Assembly: GCA_031763025.1 (NCBI GenBank)
Contig: JASSKH010000002.1
Span: 15,865,468-15,929,467 of the forward strand
Length of the DNA stretch: 64,000 bases
From: Macrocystis pyrifera
Taxonomy: Eukaryota > Sar > Phaeophyceae > Laminariales > Laminariaceae
Reading direction: 5' to 3'
The stretch's first letter is position 1. Each line of letters opens with the position of its first letter. The notes beneath the pieces were generated by a model, which did not search any database, was not told where the DNA came from, and worked only from the letters and a program-made list of their open reading frames with translations. Positions 10,481 through 21,745 of the stretch are shown one piece after another. Position numbers and translations under genes: made by a program.

Positions 10481-12800
10481 GCGCCAAAATGCCCCTGGTA
10501 AGTGCGTTCAGACGAGGTCGCAATGGCATTTCGCATGAGTTCGAGGCCAACTCCGAAGTACAGAGGGATGTGCCCGCATCCCCCAGGTCCTGCTCCTGCC
10601 ACGGAATATCGGGTCGAACAGCACGCAAATTAGCGAGGACGGAAGCACAATCCCACCGTGAGATACCATCAGCGGCCACGTTGAAAATTCCCCGTTTGTG
10701 TTTTGCGTCAAAGTGCCAACCAGAGGACAATTCGAGCACACCAAGGAGGCGCATCAATGCGCCAGATCTCGGCTCATTCCCCCCTCAACAACGGCGCACC
10801 CACTCTACGGCTGCTTCGTTGTCGCTCCGCAATAACACACAATCCCCCATTTCGAACGAACTTTCAGCACACGCAGAGACGAGAACCCATGCAGAAACGA
10901 CCATGCCCAGCAGTTCGAGGACATTAATTGATATATCGTTCTCATCTCCCACGGACTTGCTCGATCCACAAAATCGAAACCGCTCCCCTGCGTCAAGCTC
11001 GTATCGCCAGTACACACCAGTTTCAAGACAACCCCCCCCGACAGTGGTTTTAGATGCGTCCGAAAGCAGAGTACGTCTAGGGGGGCGCTCAAGCAAATGA
11101 TACATCGGAGCCGACAAAGTTCCGCCGCGCGCGTCCAACCCTTCCTCAACGAACCACTTCCAAAACTCGAGATCACCGTGGAACTCGGGTCCCAGGGCGA
11201 GACGCCGCCCGGGGTTTGCGATACGACAATCAAAATCAGCTCCGGCGGCAATGCGCGGCATACCAACCGAAGCGAACAAGCGGTTAACGAAAAAACGCCC
11301 CGGACGCACAGCAAAGGACACATGCATGAGAAGCCAACTAACTGCGACACCTGCTTCGCTGAAGCGGAAACACGAGACGAGGGCCCCTCCGCGAGGATAT
11401 TGTGCAGGTTGAGGCGCTTATGCGACGACAACGTGACCGTAAGCGCTTCAGTATCAATGATCCATCCCAACACTTCGAGTTGCGTGTTCCGGTTAGTTAT
11501 TTTCTTGCCTGGCAAGAGTGGTGGATCGGAAACACCACGTTCGCCCAACAAGCGAAAATGGTCCGACGCCAGCGACTGTACAGCACGCAGGCAACGGCGG
11601 CCGTCCGGCCACCATTGCAACTCGACCAGAATGCCATCGTCTACGTAGTACCTCATGAAAAAACTGCTTCCGGTGAGGCCTCCTGCGCCAGGAACGGGCC
11701 CACAATCACGCGGAATAGCAACAACCCGAACCCCCCGCGGCGGGGAGAGTTCAACGTGCGAAACGGCGGCAGCCCCTAGTTGGGAAACGTCTGCGCCTTG
11801 AAACGTAGAGTGGGTGTGAGCATGCTCGAGCGCAGAGGCCATCAACCCCCAAAACCCAGGACTATCACGCCAACCAAACTGCAAGCGCAAATCCACCACA
11901 AAACGATTGCCGAAAACGTATCCAAAGGTCGATGCACCTGCTGGACCAACCAAAACCTGTCGAAAAGCGTCTTTGACGTCCACATGACACAGGAGGATCC
12001 GAGCGCGAATACCGTGCGTCTGTCGCAAAAACAGCACCCGTAAAAGTACATCAGGAAGAACGTTTCCGGGCTCGCACGATGGCGCGGAGTCCAAGTCAGT
12101 GTCACCGTTAACACTGGTTCGACCACCCCCGCGCGCAAACGTGAGATCGTGAATAATCCTTAACTTGGGTTCGAGAACGACGCTCAGCGGTGAAATGCGA
12201 AGACCCTGGATCTCGTCTGTAACTCGCAATTCAAACACCACCGTTCATCCGTGCACAACTTCTGCGCATATCTTATCATGGATAGCCACAGTATGCATGG
12301 CAACGCCCGGGTGATTACCACACGCGAGTTCTGTGGTCGAATCCCCCCCCCCGTGCGACGCCGACCGGCGCGCCTGGCGCCAGCACACGAAGCAACAAAG
12401 CAATACGAGGGAATTTCTTGATCTCACCAAACCATTGCTGTACGACGGCAACGTTGATATGCGGAGCGAACAATAAGGAGCCGATGGTGGACAGGAAAAG
12501 AGGAGCGCTGCCTTGACACTGTCGCAAGAGTGAGGAGCTGAGCGAAGCGACCTGATCAAGGCTCGCGAGCCTCGCCCAAACACTGCCTGCGCCACTACCT
12601 CCCGCGCGGCAATCCACGCATCTACCTCATCTGTTCTCGACGCATCCAAACGCACGTCACCGACCGCACCCTGCACACGCACCGTGTCAACGGGCAAATA
12701 ACTCGCACGCACGCCCATACCCGTACCTTCCTCTGAGAAGGGAACCGAACCCGGAGTCACAGCAACGCGATCTCGCCCGACGCCGCCGTCGCCAGCCAGT
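10473..12800 (-). pseudogene. Reverse transcriptase and RNase H of the retrotransposon
   Basis: RT blocks in order: RISPLSVVLEPKLRIIHDL (fingers), CHVDVKDAFRQV (palm aspartate), FGWRDSPGFWG, FMRYYVDDGILVE (catalytic YVDD, near 11,640) and LEVLGWIIDT. RNase H follows: LLSDASKTTVGG, NVLELLGMV, LLRSDNEAAVEW supply the acidic residues, and GIFNVAADGISRWD closes the domain. A TGA at about 12,245 lies just before the fingers block. A frameshift near 11,335 splits RT from the connection region, and another near 10,780 splits RNase H. The connection segment AKQVSQLVGF-HVSFAVRPG is the source motif for the tandem array at 16-18 kb. N-terminal limit uncertain. Confidence 0.85.
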
Positions 12801-12954
12801 GCACCTAAAGCGCGCCCACGCAACCCCCCCCGCTCCTTCGCGGGTTGCCAGCCGAGTCCCAGCTCCGCAGCTGGCGACAAGAGCCGTCGTCGCTCCGCCA
12901 CCTGCCCGCGCCGCCGCCGCCGCCCCCCCCAACCGACAGGAAGGGCCCGTGTCT

Positions 12955-14559
12955 TCATCCCGAACCAGAACCACCACCTCCCCCCCGACCCCCCCCCCCC
13001 CGACCCCCGCCTGGGCGGAGCACCATAGTCCGCGACCCACCAGCCTGCGCCGCCGCGCCACCTCGCATTACCCCCGCTGGTGCCGCCGATTCCCCATCGA
13101 GGAGCGCTGCAGGAGACAAGGCGTCGGACGGGGTATTCGCGTGCACGAATTTGCAGTCGGAGAACCGGCAATGGCCCGTGAACAAAAACATTCTGCACAG
13201 TGGGGCGTTCTTCTTTCTGGCCGGACCCATCTTGGCGGGGGCGAGGCTTTGGCTCCGCTTGTATGCCCCATCCCGACTGTCGCGTGGAACTTGGAGGCCT
13301 TCGACGAGCCTCAGAACGTCGCCCCCGGACGAGCAAAAGGAGCGCGTGCGACTGAAGGCAGGGACGGGCGGCGCGTCAAACACGGCGTCAAACTGCGGGG
13401 GAACGGTCAGCGGACGAACTTGCTGGGCGAACCTCATTAGGTCGTTCACCCAAGGACGTAGGTCGTCGTTCACCATTTCGCTCATAATAGCCCTCGCCGT
13501 GGAGCCTTAGAGCAGAAATATGTTGCTGAGAGTGTGACGGCGAAGACCAGCAGCCGCGGATGTGAAAGAGGCGTCGACGGGTGCCAACCGGTCCAGGCAC
13601 GCGCGGTCGTCGGCGACCTCCGCCGAGAGTCCAACTGTGAGAACCGCCATAAGAGCCTGGCGCAAGAGATCCAGGCGATCCGCGACCATCACCAGGTGGT
13701 CGACCGGGCGATCGGCACGTGGCCCATTCAAGGCCGCGTCAAAATTTCTGACGGCACGAAGCTGAGCCGCCACCACGGCCGTAACGTTGACACTCTCACC
13801 CACAAACGACTGGATATCCGCGGCCGACTCGCCGAGGTTCGGGGGCAAGCGTCCCCGAAGTAGCCAGTGTGTGCGAGACGACATTTTCTTCCACATGGCC
13901 GTGTCGTCAGTAAGCTGCGATTTCTGTACATGGCGCTCCCTCGCATCTCCGCTGTCCCGCACGGCAGGCTCACGGTCGGAGAAATTGTCCACAAACTGCT
14001 GGAGGAGCACTTCGTTGTGGGCGATCTTGGATGCGCTGCCGGTGACGGCGTCCCGAAGGCCAGCCACAGACAGAAGCACGTTGTCCAGTGTAGACTTGAC
14101 GCCTAGGATATCCGTATCTAAGCGGGAAAACTCGGATGCCACCTGGTTCTGCCAATGCAGAACGTCAGCCTTCGACACCGCTCCCCCCGAGACTGCCGGC
14201 ATAGATAGAGGACCAGCCGCAGCCGCAGTGGTGGCAGCCGCAGCCGCAGCGGTGGCCTGGCGAACGGCCGCAGCAGCTTCTGCGGCCTGGTGAGCCTCGG
14301 CCGCAGCCACAGCCGCGGTGGTGGCAGCAGCAGCCGCAGCGTTGGCCTGGTGAGCGGCCGCAGCAGCTTCTGCGGCCTGGCGAGCCTGGGCCTGAGCTAT
14401 CCCAGCACGGCGTGCGTCAACCTCCGCTTGCACAGCAGCTACAGCAGCACGAGCATTCGCCTCAGCTTCTGTTTACGCAGCAAACATCGCAGCCTGCGCC
14501 TCGCGCGCAATAGTAGCCGCATTGGCCGTGGCCTCCGGCGACTTGCTCTGTTCGGACAT
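12955..14559 (-). pseudogene. Gag-like protein with CCCH zinc finger
   Basis: The ATG at 14,559 lies five bases inside the end of repeat A1 and starts MSEQSKSPEATANAA. An Ala-rich, probably coiled-coil region of about 120 residues follows, then a mixed helical region, then CRMFLFTGHCRFSDCKFVH (C-x8-C-x4-C-x3-H), a CCCH zinc finger expected to bind RNA, then a Gly-rich tail. One frame spans 534 codons but has in-frame TAA stops at 14,473-14,475 and 13,507-13,509. Particle formation and RNA packaging are inferred from position and the zinc finger. Proline-rich plus-strand frames here are its shadow. Confidence 0.75.
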
Positions 14560-14563
14560 CCTG

Positions 14564-14774
14564 AACTCAAACTAGTCTGTATCACACCTTGGACCTGTAG
14601 CTCTGCCTCTGCTTCGCTGCGCTGATACGTGTATGTTGCGGCTACGTACCAGACAAGGTGTGCGTACCAAGGGCTACGATTCATGCCACGTGAATCACCG
14701 CAGTCATCTGAATGGCTAAACTTCTTACGTACGTACAAAACTCACATTCTCTCATTCTTCCGAGAGTACTCTGC

Positions 14775-14776
<2 letters not shown>
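14564..14776 (-). repeat. Terminal repeat A1
   Basis: 5' end of the element, directly repeated as A2 and repeated in inverted orientation at 14,830-15,038. Directly followed on the plus strand by an ATT tract. Confidence 0.85.

Positions 14777-14829
<53 letters not shown>
14777..14829. repeat. ATT microsatellite between inverted terminal repeats
   Basis: About 18 perfect TTA units separating A1 of the retrotransposon from an inverted copy of the same repeat. Confidence 0.95.
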
Positions 14830-15038
14830 GCAGAATAATCTCGGAAGAATGAGAGAAAGTGAGTTTTGTACGTACGTAAGAAGTTCAAGCCAATCAGATG
14901 ACTGCGGTGATTCACTGTAGCATGAATCGTAGCCCTTGGTACACACACCTTGTCTGGTACGTAGCCGCAACCTACACGTATCAGCGCAGTGAAGCAGAGG
15001 CAGAGCTACAGGTCCAAGGTGTGAGACTAGTTTGAGTT
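14830..15038 (+). repeat. Inverted copy of retrotransposon terminal repeat A
   Basis: Runs from GCAGAATAATCTCGGAAGAA to ACTAGTTTGAGTTC, the reverse complement of A1 with a few substitutions. No gag follows it, so it is a remnant of a second element in head-to-head orientation or a local inverted duplication. With A1 it could fold into a ~200-bp stem with an ATT loop. Confidence 0.85.
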
Positions 15039-16050
15039 CGAAGAGGGCTCTGTGTTGAGCGTTCGATCTGATCTGTTCGAGCGCTGAGCAGGCAGGGTTT
15101 TCGCCAGCCAGACACTTTATTTTTTATTTTTTTATTTCTTGATGGAGGGACCTTCCTTGGAGGGACTCGTTCGTGGTGTCTTGTGAGTGTACAAGAGGTG
15201 CTAGCTGGGAGTGTGGACGGAAGACCTTGGGGACTATGTCGGAGGACATGGCAAGCGTGGCCGGACAAGCCAGCACAGGAGCGAATCGCCAAGATCGGTA
15301 CCTCTGGTATGTCGTAGCACAGTGAGACGTTACAGGGGATGTGTACTGCTGTAGCACAACAGTGTGACGTTACCCGGGATGTTGCGCCCGCGGTTGTATA
15401 ATTATGTTCGCAACTTGCAAACACATGCGCACAGCAGTGATGGGTCGGTACTGTGTGTTTGCGGGAATATTATACCAGACGCGAGTATGCACACTCTCGT
15501 ACTTTTGCTTGGTACTAAACTCGAGGAAAGGCACGGTTATTAATAGTAAATATGACGGGTTCAGCAGAAGTGCGGATACAACAAACAGCAGGGTTCGTGC
15601 AGCAGTGGTCGTACGTTCTTTCAAGTGCTCGTACTCTTATTAATAATAAAAATGCGAAATATCATACCTCATGCGAGACTTTTATCGGTGGTACCAAACT
15701 CGAGAAAAGGTTATATGAGTATGACCGGCACCGCCATGCGTATACGGCAGTGTTCGTGCAGCAGTGGTTGTAAGCACGATATGTCAAATGCTCGTGCTGG
15801 GGTATACTACCAATGTATGGGATAGCGGTTTCCGGAAACTGGGGCGTGTGCAGTATTCTGGTAGAACGTACTCTGAGCTATTGGTGCTCTGATTGTTTCG
15901 TGGTGGTATGAGATTATCAGAGCATACAGGCTGTGTAGCTGGAAGCGGTGGTAACTGGTATTTTATTGTCCTTCGCTACAATAATACGCGGATTGGGATC
16001 TAACTGGTACCGATTGCTTCACTGTAGCTTATCTACCTATGGTGGTACAA
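15039..16050. other. Noncoding spacer with a ~180-bp duplication
   Basis: No gene was recognised. Two related units are visible, keyed by 'gtactaaactcgaggaaagg' near 15,510 and 'gtaccaaactcgagaaaagg' near 15,690, each followed by 'gttcgtgcagcagtggt'. Open frames are short and unsupported. Confidence 0.4.
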
Positions 16051-16059
16051 GTTGCTGGT

Positions 16060-17995
16060 CGCGAATCGGGGGGGTCGCGTCGGCTTCCTCGTGCATATTA
16101 CGTTAGCCGTTAATCCGGGGGAAGTTTTCACGAGCGGGTTCGTGACCTCCGTGGGTACACCGCGTATCGCCGCCGAAGCGGATTTCGTCGGTTCTCGTTT
16201 CTTCGTCTGCGTAGCACCCGTCCACAGGGGGGACGGGGGTGCTGTCGCAGTGTGTGCGCCTGCTTCAGCGAAACAAGTGTCGCATCTTGTTGACTTCCTC
16301 GTCCATGTTTCGTGTGCGGTTCATTCGGGGGAGCGTGTGCCACAAGTTGGACCATGTGCTATTGTAGTGCGCGCGTCCGTTTCCGCGAAGCAGGTGTCGC
16401 AACTCCTTGACTCCCGTGTCCGTGTCTCGTGTGCCGTTCATCAGGGGAAGCATGTGCCACAAGTTGGACTGTGTGCTGTTGCAGCATGTGCGTCTGCTTC
16501 AGCACTACAGGTGTCGCGACTCGTCGGCTTTCTCGTGCATATCACCAGTCGACAGGGGGACGGCGTGCTATCGCAGTGTGTGCGCCTGCTTCAGCGAAGC
16601 AGGTGTCGTATCATGTTGCCTTCCTTGTCCATGTTTCGTGGTGCTATTGCCGTGCGTACGTCTGTTTCAGCGAAGCAGGTGTCACTCTTTGGCTCCCCGT
16701 CCATTTTTCGTGTGCTATCGCAGTGCGTACGTCTGTTTCAGCGATGCAGGTGTCACTCTTTGGCTTCCCGTCCGTGTTTCGTGTGCCGTTCATCCGGGAA
16801 TCCGGGGAAGCGTGTGCCACAAGTTGGACCGTGTGCTATTGCAGTACGTACGTCTGTTTCAGCGAAGCAGGTGTCACTCTTTGGCTCCTCGTCCGTGTTT
16901 CGTGTGCCGTTCATCCGGGAATCCGGGGAAGCGTGTGCCACAAGTTGGACCGTGTGCTTTGCAGTGCGCACGTATGTTTCAGCGAAGCAGGTGTCACTCT
17001 TTGGCTCCCCGTCCGTGTTTCGTGTGCCGTTCATCCGGGAATCCGGGGAAGCGTGTGCCACAAGTTGGACCGTGTGCTTTTACAGTGCGTACGTCCGTTT
17101 CAGCGTAGCAGGTGTCGCAACTCTTTGGCTCTCCGTCCGTGTTTCGTGTGCCGTTCATCCGGGGAAGCATGTGGCACAAGTTGGACTGTATGCTGTTGCA
17201 GAATGTGCATCTACTCCAGCGCTACAGGTGTCGCGTCTCGTCGGCTTCCTCGTGCATGTTTCGTTAGCTGTTCATCCGGGGGAAGTTTTTCGCGATATGT
17301 TTGGTGACCTCCACGGGCACACCGCGTATCGCCGTCAAAGCGAATTGCGTCGGTTCTCGTTTCTTCGTCTGCGTAGCACCCGTCCACAGGGGGGACGGTG
17401 AGCTGTCGCAGCGTGTGCGGCTGCTTCAGCGATGCAGGCATCGCCTTTGTTGGCGCCCTCGTCCGTGTTTCGTGTGGCGTTCATTCGCGGAAGTGTGTGC
17501 CACAGGTTGGACCGTGTGCTGTTGCAGTGTGCGGGTGTGAACCAGCGCTGCATGTCAGATATTTGCAGGTGTCGCAACTCGTCGGCTTCTTCGTGCAAGT
17601 TTTGTTTGCCGTTCGTCCGGGAAGCATGTGTTACAAGTTGGACTGTGTGCCGTTGCAGTGTGTGCATCTGGTTCAGCGCCGCGCAGGCGTCGCAGTTCGG
17701 CTTCCTCGCGCATGTCCGTGTGCCGTTCATCTGGGGGGGTTCTTCGTAACGCGTTTCGTGGTGTCCGTGGGTACACCGTGTATCTCCGCCGTCGCGGATT
17801 TCATGGGTACCTGTTTCTTCGTATGCGTAACTGCCGTCTAGAAGGTGGGACGGTGTGCTGTTGCAGTGTGTGCGTCTGCTTCAGCGAAGCATGTGTCGCA
17901 TCTTGGTGTTTCTTCGTATGCGTAACACCTCGTCCACAGGGGGAGGCTGTGTCCTGTTGCAGTGTGTGCATCTGCTTCAGCGAAGCAAGTGTCGC
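16060..17995 (+). repeat. Tandem array amplified from the retrotransposon RT connection region
   Basis: About 14 units of roughly 100-140 bp, the commonest near 120 bp. The core is TTTCAGCGAAGCAGGTGTCG, which also occurs in the retrotransposon between RT and RNase H (near 11,360 on the minus strand). The first and a late unit (16,072-16,215 and 17,230-17,400) extend further into the same source, giving SVGTPRIAAEADF against SVGMPRIAAGADF in the element. The plus strand stays open for 449 codons (16,052-17,401) and repeats AKQVS-L-GF-VHVS-AVHPG with frame changes. Expression is not indicated, and the simplest reading is a satellite born from a retrotransposon piece. Confidence 0.8.
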
Positions 17996-18007
17996 AAATA
18001 TTCCTAT

Positions 18008-18356
<349 letters not shown>

Positions 18357-18357
18357 T

Positions 18358-18500
18358 ATTCCACCGCGCAGCCCGATATGTCACTTCGAGTCGACCATTT
18401 GGCTGTGGATACTATCTCTCACCCAGCAATCCGCGTGGGGAATCACTCGTTCACTATGCCACATTGCTACATCATGCCTGTCGACGTCAACATAATATTT
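18358..18500 (+). repeat. 103-bp satellite unit
   Basis: Shares GAGTCGACCATTTGGCTGTG, CTCTCACCCAGCAATCCGCG and GGGGAATCACTCGTTCACTA with the satellite at 3.3-3.6 kb and 20.2-21.7 kb. Confidence 0.75.
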
Positions 18501-20164
18501 CTCCGCCCCACCGAAAATCGCGACAGGTACTGGCAAGACTCTTCAACTGGTTTGCATGAGCGGCACCTTACCTGCACACTTTTATTTATTTGTTTTGAGT
18601 CGCCATGCCGCAGCGTGTGAACCTAATAGCAGAAATAGGTGAGACATCACGTTTCACCTTACAGCAGCAATGTAAAACGACTCTATTACTATTACGAGGG
18701 TCCATATTTAACGGGACCAAAGTTTGTTAGTAAAAATAGGTGAATATATAGGTTTTTATGTATACCATAGGTCCTATTAACTATGGACCCCCGTAATAGT
18801 GACCAACTGCAAGAAATAATATTGTTATAGTTTGCCCCCATCGTGGACGCGAAGGGAATATATACCACAGCAAGAATATTCAGTTGACACACCAACCGCC
18901 TCCTGCTGTGATTACTTCGATACTGCAGTATTTCATCGTCGTCTTGCCACTACGTCAAGATCACGTATACGCATGTACCTGCTCCGCTGCTGTACAGACT
19001 AAAGTTTCACTGATTGACTGGTGACATTTCTCTGACGTACGCCTTTACAGTGCTGTTCAGTTAGGGGCAATGTGAACGTATTAAGAACTGTTGACACAGC
19101 TCAATCATCTGCTGTTTTTCATCGACGTCTTGGCACGACGTCAAGATTGCATATGTGCATGTACCTGCTCCGCTGCTATACAGACTGAAGCTTCAATGAT
19201 TGACTGATCACATATTCTGACATATGCCTTTTAGACTGCAGTTTCACTGATTGCCTGGTCACATATTCTGACGTATGCCTTTTTACAGAGCTGTTCAGGT
19301 AGGGGCAATGTGAGCATACATATGCCTCATCGCGAACGCGCGAGAGGTAACCAGCAAGAATGTACAGGGCACTATATCCAGCCGCACTTAATTATTAATA
19401 TATTTTATTTATTTTATTTATTTTCTCTATTTATTTTCTCGCTGTAAGTTTTTGTTGCTCTGCCGCAACCTGTGGATTCTGCCACACGCTGGATTCTGCC
19501 ACACGCTTTCACCCAACAAGACGCAATTTCTTCCCTTGCAGTTGACTGTCTACAAGTATCCGCGCTCAAGACCTCTCGTATCCACAACTATTGTGCCACA
19601 ATACTCGAAATATGATGGTGTATCCACGCCCACCCAGACTTCCAAGAGTATCACTGGGCGCGATCACTCTCTCGATTACGCTTATCGTAGTGTCTGCCGT
19701 CTTCAAGGCCAAAAGTCTGTGATATCTCGTTGCTGTGATTTTTTTATTTTTGCTTGTGCTTGATCACGAAGTTCACGTTGCTGTTCGCCCGCTTTTTGTT
19801 TTTGCACGTACAACACAACTCGCTTCAGCCATTTCCAAACGCAAACACCCTCGTAAACTGGCAACAATCTGCGCACATCACGATCGCATAAGAGGTACTA
19901 GCAAGACGACCCAGTGACCATAGTAGCATACGAATACACCAAGCATTAACGTGGTATATAATCCTACGTACTGCTGTTCAGCAGACAAAATTGCGATCGT
20001 TCTAAAGACTCAGCGCCCCATCGCGTACACACGAGAGGTAACCAGCCCGAGTATACAGTTGTGGTGTTTTTACGCTGTAAATTATCGTCACCCTGCCGCG
20101 ACGTGTGAGCGAAATAGCAAATCGTGCCACTCGCTTCCACCTAGCAAGACACAACAATATCTGC
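18501..20164. repeat. Family C repeats and linker sequence
   Basis: Contains several diverged copies of the blocks 'gtcttgccac-acgtcaagatcaca', 'tgcatgtacctgctccgctgct', 'actgattgactg-tcaca' and 'gaggtaaccagcaagaat' (near 18,935, 19,120, 19,230, 19,345 and 20,035). A 'ctttcacccaacaagacgcaatttc' block at about 19,505 leads toward the satellite. The portion 18,600-18,890 shows a duplicated TAGTAA/GGTGAA motif but no gene. Nothing coding is supported. Confidence 0.5.
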
Positions 20165-21745
20165 CCTCGGCGACTACATGCAAGTATCCGCGCTAAAGAC
20201 ATGTCGTGCGTTTTTGGCTGTGAATATTACCTCTCACCTAAGAAGTCGTCTGGGGAGTCACGCATTCATTGCTTGTTTTCGCGCTCAATATCTGCCTTGC
20301 GGCGACTATCTAGAAGTATTCGCGCTCAAGACATCTCGAGCGTTTTGGCCGTGAAGATTATCTCTCACTCAATTATTCATCTGGGAAGTCACTCACCCAT
20401 TGCGCCATTTTGTTAATACTTGTGTTCGCGCTCAATATCTGCCTTGCGTCGACTATCCGCAAGTATCCACGCTCAAGACATCTCGAGCGTTTTGGCTGTG
20501 AATATTATCTCTCACCCAATAATTCGTCTGGGGAGACACTCATTCATTACGCCATTGTACATACCAGGTACTTGTATTTGCGCTCAATATCTGCCTTGGG
20601 CGACTACATACGAGTATCCGCGCTCAAGCCAGTCACTGGTATTGTGCTCAATATCTGCCCTGTGGCGACAATATACAAATATCCGCGCTCAAGACATCTC
20701 GAGCGTTTTGGCTTTGAAGATTATCTCTCACCCAATGATTCATCTGGGGAGTCACTCGTTCATTGCGCCATTTCACATATATGTACTCGCTTTCAATATC
20801 TGCGTTGCGTCGATTTTCCGCAAGCATCCGCGCTCACGACATCTCGAGCGTTTTGGCTATGAAGATTATCTCTCACCCAGCGTTCCGCGTGGGGAGTCAC
20901 TCATCCAGTGTGCCACATTACATACTTGTATTTACGATGAAGCGAGTCGATCGTTTGGCTGTGAAGATTATCTCTCACCCAGCATTCCGCGTAGGGAGTC
21001 ACTCATTCAATGTGCCATATTACATACTTGTATTTACGCTGAACCGGGTCGAGCGCTTTCGCCACGACGTTTATCTCTCACCCAGCGTTCCGCGTGGGGA
21101 GTCACTCATCCAGTGTGCCATATCACATACTTGTATTTACGATGAAGCGAGTCGATCGTTTAGCTGTAAAGGTTATCTCACCCAGCATTCCACGTGGGGA
21201 ATCACTCATTCCATGTGCCATATTACATACTTGTACTTACGCTGAACCGGGTCGAGCGTTCGGCTGTGAAGATTATCTCTCACCCAGCACTCAGTGTGGG
21301 GAGTCACTCATTCAATATGTGCCATATTACATACTTGTATTTATGCTGAACCGAGTCGATCATGTGGCTGTGAAGATTTTCACTCACCCAGCATTCCGCG
21401 TGGGGAGTCACTCATTAAATATGTGCCATATTACGTACTTGTATTTACGCTGAACCGAGTCGATCGTGTGGCTGTGAAGATTGTCTCTCACCCACCATCC
21501 CGTGTGGGGAGTCTTTCATTCAAATGCCATATTACACAGTTGTATTTACGCTGAACCGAGTCGATCGTTTGGCTGTGAAGATTATCTCTTACGCAGCGTT
21601 CCGCGTGGGGAATCTTCAATGTGCCATATATATATACTTACATTAACTCTGCACCGGGTCGAGCGTTTGGCTGTGAATATTATCTCTCATCGAGCATTCC
21701 GCGTGGGGAATCACTCATTCAATGTGCCATATTACAGTGCTTTTC
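20165..21745 (+). repeat. 103-bp satellite array
   Basis: About 15 units. The early ones (to about 20,860) carry the variant CGCTCAATATCTGCC-AAGTATCCGCGCTCAAGACATCTCGAGCG. Later ones carry GAACCGAGTCGATCGTTTGG, and both share AAGATTATCTCTCACCCAG and GGGGAGTCACTCATTCA. The period of about 102-103 bp keeps plus-strand frames open for up to 241 codons, with a ~34-residue repeating translation. These are treated as accidental. Confidence 0.85.
20572..20580. other. TACCAGGTA micro-insertion in a satellite unit
   Basis: Neighbouring satellite units read CATACTTGTATTT. This unit reads CATACCAGGTACTTGTATTT, so CCAGGTA has been added exactly at the TA. Confidence 0.7.

Larger units (their letters stand above)
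8304..14776 (-). mobile_element. PAT/Ngaro-type tyrosine-recombinase retrotransposon
   Basis: In element orientation (minus strand) the order is A1 repeat, gag with CCCH zinc finger, RT, RNase H, tyrosine recombinase, B1 repeat, A2 repeat, about 460 bp, B2 repeat. This is the split-direct-repeat layout (A1-ORFs-B1-A2-B2) known for PAT and Ngaro elements, which integrate with a recombinase instead of a DDE integrase. All main domains are present, but there are in-frame stops in gag (two), RT and recombinase, plus frameshifts between RT and RNase H and inside RNase H and recombinase. The copy is therefore dead. Both ends abut ATT microsatellites. No methyltransferase domain was seen. The ~6.5 kb length is normal for the group. 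Confidence 0.85.

Noticed and set aside
12799..13510. Proline-rich plus-strand frames of 213-221 codons
   Set aside because: Antisense shadow of the GC-rich gag/RT junction of the retrotransposon.
14981..15424. 147-codon minus-strand frame
   Set aside because: Runs partly through the inverted terminal repeat and has no motif.
16060..17995. CRISPR-like regular repeats
   Set aside because: Units are contiguous with diverged copies and no unique spacers. The source is a retrotransposon segment in a eukaryotic context.
20410..21453. Long plus-strand frames (up to 241 codons) with a 34-residue repeat
   Set aside because: The 103-bp satellite period is near a multiple of three. Units differ by indels and frames drift, so no protein is supported.
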